A stretch of 6,149 bases of DNA, from the NCBI GenBank assembly GCA_018381595.1, contig JAGZRP010000048.1, positions 1 to 6,149 on the forward strand, read 5' to 3'. This DNA comes from Bacillota bacterium (GTDB lineage Bacteria > Bacillota_I > Bacilli_A > RF39 > UBA660). Position numbers and translations under genes: made by a program. Shown here one piece after another: positions 1 through 5,086 of the stretch (the stretch's first letter is position 1; each line of letters starts with the position of its first letter). Under the pieces are notes generated by a model. It ran no database searches. It saw only the letters and a list, made by a program, of their open reading frames with translations, and was not told the origin of the DNA.

Positions 1-438
1 ACGGCATTTGCACAAGCTTATGTACAAACATGGGATCTTGTTGATTCTGGCAAACATCTAGACTATGACGGAAACAGCACTTACATGAGTTATATTAACA
101 CTGGGGCTGCCACATGGAATGCATATAAATCTGGAGTAATCAGAAAAGACAGTGCTTTTGTTGTAGAAGATGTATACGTAAGCGATGTCAATGCTTCGAA
201 TGGATGGGCAGGCATGACATATTCTAGTGGTAAAATTGAACTCAATACCTATTATATGAGCGGTTATAGTAATAGTAAAAAACAGAATGTAGCGACACAT
301 GAATTGGGACATGCATTAGGGTTGGATCACAGTACTTCAACAGATGTTATGGATGCAGCAATTACGGGACATACTAGTACGCAGGCATTATCTCAAAATG
401 ATAAAGATTCATATGATGCCGCATATAATAATTATTAG
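1..438 (+). CDS. Matrixin-like secreted zinc metalloprotease, 3' part (5'-truncated by window edge)
   Basis: The reading frame is open from base 1, so the start, and presumably a signal peptide, lies outside the window; 145 residues are visible. The zinc site HELGHALGLDH (window codons 100-110) is the HExxHxxGxxH signature of metzincins: His100, His104 and His110 would bind zinc and Glu101 is the catalytic base. Met117 in DVMD, seven residues after the third His, fits the Met-turn under the active site. Upstream, a stretch rich in Trp, Tyr and Asn (AATWNAY) resembles the N-terminal part of matrixin (M10) catalytic domains. The protein ends about 28 residues after the Met-turn, so there is no C-terminal repeat or anchor domain. 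The next gene, a lipoprotein, starts 15 bases downstream, so the two are probably co-transcribed. The family usually cleaves extracellular proteins or peptides; the substrate is unknown. An internal ATG at 85 exists but is not needed as a start. Confidence 0.85.
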   Translation, partial: TAFAQAYVQTWDLVDSGKHLDYDGNSTYMSYINTGAATWNAYKSGVIRKDSAFVVEDVYVSDVNASNGWAGMTYSSGKIELNTYYMSGYSNSKKQNVATHELGHALGLDHSTSTDVMDAAITGHTSTQALSQNDKDSYDAAYNNY

Positions 439-453
439 GGGAGGGAGAACGCT

Positions 454-1125
454 ATGAAAAAATCAAGTATCTATGGTATTTTGTCTATTGTTCTTATCGT
501 AGGAATGTTTTTTACAGGATGTGCATCCAAAAATAATGCAAGTCAACTGAATACAAATGTATCTAACTTGCCAATCCACCAGATGCACGCATCTTTTGTA
601 TATGATACTGATAACATTCGCGAAGCTGTTGGTATCTGTGATTACGTATTTGTAGCAAAGGTTGTCAGTTGCGATGGAACCGAGTATCGAAATGTTATAA
701 CGACTGAAGATGAAAAAGGAAATCCTAAGGAGGTCGGTTCGCCTTACACTAATTATACTATTCAGGTTCTCGAAAATATAAAAGGTGAACTTATTACAGA
801 TAAACCTATTCCTATTGTTAAACAAGGCGGAATTTCAGAAAAACAAGATGCTATTTATCTGTTTGAGAATGATTCACTGCCTTCCGAAAATTCCATTTAT
901 ATCTTTTTGGCATATGCACAAGAGGATGGTTCGTTACTAATTTCTGGTCCAAATTCAAATGTAATGTGTAACGATTCGAATATGTATTCTATTAATTCTG
1001 TCTCAGAGGAAAAATCAGTTACAGAATACGATGAGTTTATTACATATAAAGATGCTAATGATAATGAGATTATTCCAGTTGATCGAGAGCGTTATAAATC
1101 TATATATGAGACTGACAATAATTAA
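454..1125 (+). CDS. Secreted lipoprotein of unknown function, paralogue of the gene at 4261-4944
   Basis: The protein has 223 residues. The N-terminus has Lys2-Lys3, a hydrophobic stretch (residues 6-20) and the lipobox FTGC with Cys23 as the lipidated residue, so the mature protein should be tethered to the outer face of the membrane. A Ser/Asn-rich linker (24-40) follows. The globular part has a pattern seen in Firmicutes secreted proteins: CDYVFVAKVVS (62-72), a strand-rich YTNYTIQVLENIKGEL (98-113), then a KQGG turn and an IYIFLAY strand. The same order of motifs occurs in the membrane-anchored protein at 4261-4944, so I read them as divergent paralogues. The ATG at 454 has a GGGGAGGG ribosome site about 8 bases upstream and lies just after the metalloprotease stop, indicating one operon that ends at the terminator at 1151. 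Function is not recognised; an accessory, sensor or immunity role is only inferred from the neighbours. Confidence 0.8.
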   Translation: MKKSSIYGILSIVLIVGMFFTGCASKNNASQLNTNVSNLPIHQMHASFVYDTDNIREAVGICDYVFVAKVVSCDGTEYRNVITTEDEKGNPKEVGSPYTNYTIQVLENIKGELITDKPIPIVKQGGISEKQDAIYLFENDSLPSENSIYIFLAYAQEDGSLLISGPNSNVMCNDSNMYSINSVSEEKSVTEYDEFITYKDANDNEIIPVDRERYKSIYETDNN

Positions 1126-1150
1126 TCATTATTTCTGAAATATATAGATT

Positions 1151-1198
1151 AAAGATGGCAGGTAGGTGCTTAACCTATCTGCCATCTTTTCGGTTTTA
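1151..1198 (+). terminator. Strong Rho-independent terminator
   Basis: AAAGATGGCAGGTAGGT (1151-1167) pairs with 1173-1189 across all 17 positions, with one G-U wobble, around the 5-base loop GCTTA. A T-rich tail follows (TTTT at 1187-1190, then cgg and TTTT). It lies 25 bases after the lipoprotein stop and insulates the protease-lipoprotein operon from the regulated promoter that starts about 60 bases further on. Confidence 0.9.
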
Positions 1199-1212
1199 TA
1201 CCTATATGTAGA

Positions 1213-1246
1213 ACAGTTCGTGCATGTTGGGCTACCATTCGTGCAT
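1213..1246 (+). promoter_or_regulatory. Candidate LytTR-family (AgrA/ComE-type) operator: two direct repeats
   Basis: ACAGTTCGTGCAT (1213-1225) and ACCATTCGTGCAT (1234-1246) agree at 11 of 13 positions and start exactly 21 bases apart, two helical turns. The first ten bases of copy 1 match the published LytTR consensus [TA][AC][CA]GTTN[AG][TC][AG] at every position; copy 2 has one mismatch (A for G). Paired repeats about two turns apart, directly upstream of the -35 element, are the standard arrangement for activation by AgrA, ComE and PlnC-type regulators. The repeats end 7 bases before the proposed -35, and the first gene downstream is an AgrD-like peptide, which strengthens the reading. 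The regulator itself is not in the window. Confidence 0.75.
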
Positions 1247-1253
1247 AGAGGGA

Positions 1254-1281
1254 TTGAAAAAATTAAATACTCTGTTATATT
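1254..1281 (+). promoter_or_regulatory. Promoter with extended -10 driving the autoinducer/secreted-protein transcript
   Basis: A -35 element TTGAAA (1254-1259) is followed after 16 bases by TATATT (1276-1281). A TG dinucleotide at 1273-1274 gives the extended -10 form TGnTATATT. Transcription would begin near 1288, leaving a leader of about 60 bases before the AgrD-like gene. The -35 differs from consensus TTGACA at two positions, which suits a promoter that depends on an activator bound at the repeats just upstream. Confidence 0.7.
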
Positions 1282-1307
1282 AAGCACATACCATGGTAAA
1301 CAAATAA

Positions 1308-1332
1308 AGTTGTCTGTAATTGTCAGACAATT
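1308..1332 (+). promoter_or_regulatory. Leader hairpin/dyad directly abutting the ribosome binding site
   Basis: In the leader RNA, 1308-1316 can pair with 1324-1332 (9 pairs, one G-U; core TTGTCTG with CAGACAA) around a 7-base loop. The right arm ends on the base just before the AAGGAGG ribosome site. The same stretch contains a DNA palindrome AATTGTC-A-GACAATT (1318-1332) whose right arm is shared with the hairpin. It could tune translation, protect the 5' end of the mRNA, or bind a protein. There is no T-tract, so it is not a terminator. Confidence 0.45.
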
Positions 1333-1346
1333 AAGGAGGGGGGGGG
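1333..1346 (+). promoter_or_regulatory. Ribosome binding site running into a nine-G tract at the start codon
   Basis: AAGGAGG (1333-1339) continues without a break into a run of nine G (1338-1346), the last G being the first base of a GTG codon. The Shine-Dalgarno core is 6 bases from this GTG but 15 from the in-frame ATG at 1355, which favours GTG. However, the G-run itself could also pair with anti-SD and serve the ATG 8 bases beyond it. The site therefore leaves the start ambiguous between these two codons. Confidence 0.65.
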
Positions 1347-1501
1347 TGAAAACGATGGACAATAAGCAAGTAAACAAGGCACCCCAGAAAAGTGCCCGTC
1401 TCGTACTTCAGGCAGTGACTGCTATTGCTCGAAGTAATGCAAATTCATTGTGCCGTGGTTTGTTGTATGAACCAAAAGTACCAACGCAGTTAAAAAAATA
1501 A
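1346..1501 (+). CDS. agrD: AgrD-like cyclic (thio)lactone autoinducer precursor peptide
   Basis: The peptide has 51 residues from GTG at 1346, or 48 from ATG at 1355. It has the three parts of an AgrD precursor: a helical N-terminal leader with alternating hydrophobic residues (about 16-30, SARLVLQAVTAIARS), a short core NSLCRGLL with the single Cys36, and a charged tail YEPKVPTQLKK (41-51). The tail matches the Y-Q/E-P-x-x-P-x-x-L pattern of clostridial AgrD peptides. By analogy with Clostridium perfringens AgrD, where the ring precedes a YQP tail, the predicted five-residue ring is C36-R-G-L-L40 closed onto Cys36. An AgrB-type membrane protease would cut before Tyr41 and form the ring. No agrB, agrC or agrA lies in the window, so it is an orphan copy or the partners are elsewhere. 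It is the first gene after the LytTR-type promoter, suggesting positive feedback. The ring chemistry and exact ends are inferred. Confidence 0.8.
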   Translation: MKTMDNKQVNKAPQKSARLVLQAVTAIARSNANSLCRGLLYEPKVPTQLKK

Positions 1502-1519
1502 GATTGGGAGGAATTGACT

Positions 1520-1939
1520 ATGATGTTAAAAAGTTTAAAACAGAAGATTGCAAAAGTAGGTATTGGTTTGTTTTGTGCAGGATGTGTATTTCTTTCTTCA
1601 GCAGCATATTCTCAGGCGGCATCTTACACCGCTTATGCACTTAAACTGAATAAGACTAATAACTTTACCTCTATGCATGCAAAAACAACATCCGATGATT
1701 ACATCACAAATGAGGTAACAGCAATTACCAATACCTCTTACGCAAATTTCTGGGCTGTCAATAACAGCAAGAGTAAAATATCTAATAAGTATAAGCAGGG
1801 TGTTGGAACAGGATCTTGTAATTTAATCTTTACCAAGAGCGGTTATAATTCTACTAACACACAGGTCGGTATGGGAATGGAAAATTATCAATCTCAATTA
1901 TCAACTGCATTTGTAAGTGGAAATGTAGATTTTAGATAA
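1520..1939 (+). CDS. Sec-exported small protein, candidate effector/bacteriocin-like (DUF2712- or lactococcin-972-like architecture)
   Basis: The protein has 139 residues from ATG 1520, chosen because GGGAGG (1506-1511) lies 8 bases upstream; a second ATG follows at once. A signal peptide is clear: basic start (KSLKQKIAK), hydrophobic core (13-29), and a cleavage site near SQA-A or QAA-S (after residue 33 or 34), leaving a mature part of about 105 residues. The mature part is rich in Asn, Ser, Thr, Tyr and Gly and looks like all beta strands: YTAYALKLN (36-44), ITNEVTAI (62-69), FWAV (77-80), a VGTGS turn (95-99), VGMGMEN (116-122) and FVSGNVDF (131-138). One Cys (100) remains. From memory this order resembles DUF2712 and, more loosely, lactococcin-972-like secreted proteins; I could not align it. 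It shares the regulated transcript with the autoinducer peptide, 18 bases downstream, and is followed by transporter genes, which suits an exported effector. No catalytic motif is visible. Confidence 0.75.
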   Translation: MMLKSLKQKIAKVGIGLFCAGCVFLSSAAYSQAASYTAYALKLNKTNNFTSMHAKTTSDDYITNEVTAITNTSYANFWAVNNSKSKISNKYKQGVGTGSCNLIFTKSGYNSTNTQVGMGMENYQSQLSTAFVSGNVDFR

Positions 1940-1949
1940 CAGAAGGGAT

Positions 1950-1983
1950 GGGCATAAACCTCTTCGTGGGTTTATGCCCTTTT
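1950..1983 (+). terminator. Short Rho-independent terminator, probable partial stop
   Basis: GGGCATAAACC (1950-1960) pairs perfectly over 11 bases with 1969-1979 around an 8-base loop, followed by only four T (1980-1983). It begins 10 bases after the secreted-protein stop and ends 10 bases before the first transporter gene. No convincing promoter lies between, so some read-through would be needed to express the transporter. This would set a high ratio of secreted protein to transporter. Confidence 0.8.
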
Positions 1984-1993
1984 GGTAAAGATT

Positions 1994-2824
1994 ATGAAAA
2001 AAATGGTTCTTATAGAAATCAAACATTGTATTGATCGTGCAGAATATAAAGTTGTTTTTATTGCTCTAATGATTTTAAATATTGCTTCGTATATTTTATG
2101 TGTAAAAAATGATATAGGAAAAAGTTATCAATTTATTCGTTCAGCAAATGAAAATTTCGTATTACAGGGCACTGAAGCGGCATATATTCCATATATAATG
2201 TATCTGTTATTGCCTGTTTATGCAACAATTATTGCATCACTTTCCTTAATAAGAGAAGAAAAAAGCAATAGTTCAATCCTACTTATTCAAAGAATCGGGA
2301 AAAAGAAATATTTAGCAGGAAAATTATTTGGCATTCTGATTGTAACCTTTTTGACAATAACAATACCAATGCTCATAAATTTATTATTATGCCACTTGAC
2401 ATATCCAATACATGGATATGACAGTGCTTGGGGAGAACCTGATTACGCTATAGGTTTGGTATCATATAACGCTGACAATTTTCTTGATATGGTGAGATTG
2501 CAACATCCAACTTTATATAATCTAATATACATTTTTAATTACGGAATTTTTGGCTCGGGATTAGCTATCTTAGCTTATGCTCTTTCATATTATAACAAAA
2601 TGAAAGTTCTATATTTCGCAAAGATACCTGGTGCTTTGTTTATATTCTATATTGTTTTTAATTTGATTGTTTCTGTCTTTGGGCTAAATGAATTCTCTAT
2701 ACAAGGTTATATTATGCCTAATGTTCATGGAAATATAATAGGAGAAATTGTTCTGATATTGCTTATTTTTGGATTAAGTATTGGCATTATACAGAGAAAA
2801 ATAAAAAATTATGAAGTTATATAA
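1994..2824 (+). CDS. ABC transporter membrane subunit 1 (ABC-2/LanE-LanG-like)
   Basis: The protein has 276 residues from ATG 1994, preceded only by a weak GGTAAAG; ATG 2003 or an upstream TTG at 1982 are alternatives. About six membrane segments can be seen: 18-36, 64-86, 111-133, about 175-200, about 208-232 and about 248-268. Between segments 2 and 3 lies the cytoplasmic stretch LIREEKSNSSILLIQRIGKK, with the acidic-then-basic pattern found in ABC-2 type permeases before a K-x-x-x membrane entry. A polar loop of about 40 residues lies outside between segments 3 and 4. The next membrane gene overlaps it by 14 bases and an ATPase follows, so the three should form one transporter. Pairing two different membrane proteins with one soluble ATPase is the LanFEG and BcrAB-like immunity layout. 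Substrate is inferred, not seen. Confidence 0.75.
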   Translation: MKKMVLIEIKHCIDRAEYKVVFIALMILNIASYILCVKNDIGKSYQFIRSANENFVLQGTEAAYIPYIMYLLLPVYATIIASLSLIREEKSNSSILLIQRIGKKKYLAGKLFGILIVTFLTITIPMLINLLLCHLTYPIHGYDSAWGEPDYAIGLVSYNADNFLDMVRLQHPTLYNLIYIFNYGIFGSGLAILAYALSYYNKMKVLYFAKIPGALFIFYIVFNLIVSVFGLNEFSIQGYIMPNVHGNIIGEIVLILLIFGLSIGIIQRKIKNYEVI

Positions 2825-3611
2825 GAAAAAAATTTTGAATGTTAATGTTGGAAAATGCTTACTAGTATCACTTATAACATTTGTAATTAGATATTTTTAT
2901 GCTAATGTGTACTTGGGGTTTCATAATAGTCTGGTTACAATAACAGAAGGAGTACGTTCACAAATATATTTTGGGGGAATACTAATAGATCATTCGTTTG
3001 ACCTTATATCTTTATCATTTTTTGCGATTTTGTTTATCCTTGAGATTTGTTATCTTACAATGGACTTATTTAATGATGCAAATGATAACATGGTAATTCT
3101 ACTTCCTCGTTATGGGAAAAAACACATAATTTATAAGGATATATTAATAAAAATGATATTACGTGACTGTATTGTAGTTGTTTCCGATTATTTGTTTTTT
3201 CTTTTTGTAGAGCATACCTCTAATGGCTTAGAAGATTTCAAAGTTATTTTTATGCTATTGATAGAGATTTTTCATTTGCAAATGATTAGTTATTTGTTTT
3301 CATTTTGGAAAGATTCAATTATAGGATACATCGTTGCATTTATTGTATTTTTTATTCCAGTAATGGTGTGTGGATTTTATTTTTCAATGGGAAATGTTAT
3401 ATGGAAAATTTGGCATTATTCCTTGCTACATATTCCTTTATTTAATTGGCATAACAAGCTTATTATATATTATGTCGAAGAAAATTACGAATGGACTACA
3501 AGCAATATAGATTTATTGAATTTTAAGTCAAGCTGTCTCATTTCAGTTATATCATCCGCTGTTTTGGTGTGGATAGGTAAATTTCTTTGCGAAAAAAAAC
3601 AAATATTGTGA
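2811..3611 (+). CDS. ABC transporter membrane subunit 2
   Basis: The protein has 266 residues. Its ATG lies inside the end of subunit 1 (14-base overlap) with no good ribosome site of its own, so it is probably translated by coupling. About six membrane segments are apparent: 15-37, 57-85, 110-135, 140-165, 168-193 and 240-260. Between segments 2 and 3 it carries a short cytoplasmic stretch ending in LLPRYGKKHIIYKDILIK. This parallels the LIQRIGKKKYLAGKL stretch of subunit 1, so the two are probably distant homologues forming a heterodimer. The C-terminus is basic (CEKKQIL), consistent with an inside location. It has Phe-, Tyr- and Ile-rich codon use like its neighbours. It could be an immunity subunit (LanG-like) or an exporter subunit; sequence alone does not decide. 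Confidence 0.72.
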   Translation: MKLYKKKILNVNVGKCLLVSLITFVIRYFYANVYLGFHNSLVTITEGVRSQIYFGGILIDHSFDLISLSFFAILFILEICYLTMDLFNDANDNMVILLPRYGKKHIIYKDILIKMILRDCIVVVSDYLFFLFVEHTSNGLEDFKVIFMLLIEIFHLQMISYLFSFWKDSIIGYIVAFIVFFIPVMVCGFYFSMGNVIWKIWHYSLLHIPLFNWHNKLIIYYVEENYEWTTSNIDLLNFKSSCLISVISSAVLVWIGKFLCEKKQIL

Positions 3612-3625
3612 GGTGAATGATATCC

Positions 3626-4261
3626 ATGAATTTATATGTAAAATCTATTTCAAAGTCAATTAAAGGTGAAAAAGTGCTTGATGATATCAGTTATACATTT
3701 GAATCTGGTAAAATATATGGAATATATGGTAAAAATGGTTCAGGTAAAACAATGCTACTCAGAGCCATTGCAGGTTTTATAAATACAGACAAAGGATACA
3801 TAAAATATAATCACAAGGCATTACATAAAGATATGGATGTTTTACCAGATTTAGGAGCTGTTATTGAAAATATTTCTTTTTGGAGTATGTATTCAGGATT
3901 TGAAAATTTGAAAATGCTTTCCAATATAAAAGGAATTGTATCAGATGAAGAAATATATGAAATAATGATATACTTTGGTCTTGATCCCAAATCAAAGAAA
4001 AAAGTAAATAAATATTCATTAGGAATGCGTCAAAAACTAGCTCTTTGTCAAGCACTGATGGAACATCCAAAAATTTTGCTTTTGGATGAGCCAACTAACG
4101 CATTGGATCAGCATAGCATTGATTTATTTCGTGAACGTATATTGGAAGAAAAAAAGAATGATACCATTACTATACTGACAAGCCATAATAAAGAAGATAT
4201 TGAAATATTAGCGGATGAGAAGATATGCATGGAATTTGGTAAAATTAAGGAGTTGATGTAA
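3626..4261 (+). CDS. ABC transporter ATPase with LanF-type E-loop
   Basis: The protein has 211 residues from ATG 3626, chosen because GAGGTG (3610-3615) is 10 bases upstream; the in-frame ATG at 3617 is only one base from it. All ATPase motifs are present: Walker A GKNGSGKT (35-42), signature YSLGMRQ (130-136, a degenerate LSGGQ), Walker B ILLLDEP (150-156) with catalytic Glu155, D-loop NALD (158-161) and switch His187 in TSH. At the Q-loop position the sequence reads GAVIENISF, with Glu81 in place of Gln. This E-loop is known from lantibiotic-immunity LanF proteins and related bacitracin-type transporters. At 211 residues it is short for this family (often 230-300), lacking a C-terminal extension. 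It powers the two membrane subunits just upstream. Its stop overlaps the start of the next gene by one base (TAATG). Confidence 0.92.
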   Translation: MNLYVKSISKSIKGEKVLDDISYTFESGKIYGIYGKNGSGKTMLLRAIAGFINTDKGYIKYNHKALHKDMDVLPDLGAVIENISFWSMYSGFENLKMLSNIKGIVSDEEIYEIMIYFGLDPKSKKKVNKYSLGMRQKLALCQALMEHPKILLLDEPTNALDQHSIDLFRERILEEKKNDTITILTSHNKEDIEILADEKICMEFGKIKELM

Positions 4262-4944
4262 TGAAGAAATTTGTATTAACTATCTGTGTTGTAATCATTT
4301 GTATGGTGACAGCCTTATTCTATGGAAAGACTGGGATAAAAACAACTACAGGGGTTCATGATCCTGATATTGCTTTATCAGAAAATACAGCTATGGAAAT
4401 TTTCTATACAGGAGGGCAGAAAACTTCTTACTTTAACAATGAAAGTAATTACTCATTGGATGATATGGAAAAAGATTCTTCTTTAATAGCTCGTATAACT
4501 GTAACAAATTCTCGTGAAATGAGTTTACGATCAACAAAAACAATGGTAAAAATAGAGGAAATCTATAAGGATAATTCTGCTAATCTTTCAGTAGGTGACT
4601 GTATTTACATTATAGAACCTGTATCATTTGTTAGAGGTGAAGAATTTTACACTAACGGATGGCAATATCTGAAGACCGAAGATACTTATTTAATATTTTT
4701 AAAAAATCTAGGATGTATTGATGGGTATAAATACACCAAAGAGGAAGAAAATTCATTTATGCCTGTATCGGAAATATATTCAAAGAGAAATCTAACTCAT
4801 GATGAAAGTTGTGTGGTTTTTGATTCGGCGGAAACTCTCTATTCAAGTATATCTATGTTTGCATTTTTGACCTCAGAAAAAACTATAGTAGATAATTATG
4901 AGAAAATATGGAAAAACATTACAAATTCAGGTAAGTATGAATGA
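4261..4944 (+). CDS. Membrane-anchored extracellular protein, paralogue of the lipoprotein at 454-1125
   Basis: The protein has 227 residues. The start is well set by AAGGAG (4247-4252) 8 bases upstream and a one-base overlap with the ATPase stop, so it belongs to the transporter operon. The N-terminus KKF plus residues 4-21 forms one hydrophobic segment. It has no lipobox Cys and no clear AxA site, so it is more likely a membrane anchor than a cleaved signal. The outer part repeats the motif order of the lipoprotein: DSSLIARITVT (72-82), STKTMVKIEEIYKDN (91-105), VGDCIYIIEP (111-120) and TYLIFLKNLG (142-151). This corresponds to CDYVFVAKVVS, YTIQVLENIKGE, PIVKQGG and IYIFLAY in the other copy. 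Identity is low, so the link rests on pattern. Function is not recognised; as the last gene coupled to the transporter it may be an immunity or substrate-capture partner. Confidence 0.78.
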   Translation: MKKFVLTICVVIICMVTALFYGKTGIKTTTGVHDPDIALSENTAMEIFYTGGQKTSYFNNESNYSLDDMEKDSSLIARITVTNSREMSLRSTKTMVKIEEIYKDNSANLSVGDCIYIIEPVSFVRGEEFYTNGWQYLKTEDTYLIFLKNLGCIDGYKYTKEEENSFMPVSEIYSKRNLTHDESCVVFDSAETLYSSISMFAFLTSEKTIVDNYEKIWKNITNSGKYE

Positions 4945-4999
4945 TTTAATTATTTATGAATGAATCTCTCCTATTCTATTTCCTGTGAGAAGCGTATCA

Positions 5000-5086
5000 A
5001 TGTTAGAAATTCATGGAGATACTGAATTAAGCAATATGGAATCATTCAATCTTAAAGAAACTAAAAATGGAGATAATAGAAATTGA
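5000..5086 (+). CDS. Possible small ORF (28 residues) or gene remnant, coupled to the next gene
   Basis: ATG 5000 opens a 28-residue frame (MLEIHGDTELSNMESF at its start) rich in Glu, Asn and Lys. It ends in TGA at 5084-5086, which overlaps the TTG start of the next gene in the four bases TTGA. A weak TGAGAAG lies 7 bases before the ATG. The frame is open back to 4964 without a stop, reading SPILFPVRSVS, so this may instead be the last part of a decayed gene. The start/stop overlap is the main argument that it is or was translated. No family recognised. Confidence 0.25.
   Translation: MLEIHGDTELSNMESFNLKETKNGDNRN

Noticed and set aside
463..825. Minus-strand ORF of 120 codons within the lipoprotein gene
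   Set aside because: It lies wholly opposite a well-supported lipoprotein gene, and its translation is low-complexity Asn/Ile/Cys-rich without a recognisable domain or ribosome site.
1217..1246. CRISPR or other array reading of the two TTCGTGCAT repeats
   Set aside because: There are only two copies, 21 bases apart and placed next to a -35 element; no further units or spacers exist, so an operator is the better explanation.
1166..1345. A longer in-frame extension of the autoinducer ORF beginning at 1166
   Set aside because: It would start inside the terminator stem and run through the operator and promoter. The ribosome site at 1333-1339 and the AgrD-like length support starts at 1346 or 1355.
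1577..1588. Lipobox-like CAGC (residues 19-22) in the exported protein
   Set aside because: The -3 position is Cys rather than Leu, Val or Ile, and a hydrophobic stretch plus a normal SQA-A or QAA-S cleavage site continue after it, so an ordinary signal peptide is more likely.
4867..4896. Promoter-like TTGACC ... GATAAT with an 18-base spacer inside the 3' end of the 4261-4944 gene
   Set aside because: Each box has 5 of 6 consensus bases, but such matches are common in AT-rich coding sequence and nothing else (extended -10, operator) supports it. It could still serve the 5083 gene, so it is noted here only.
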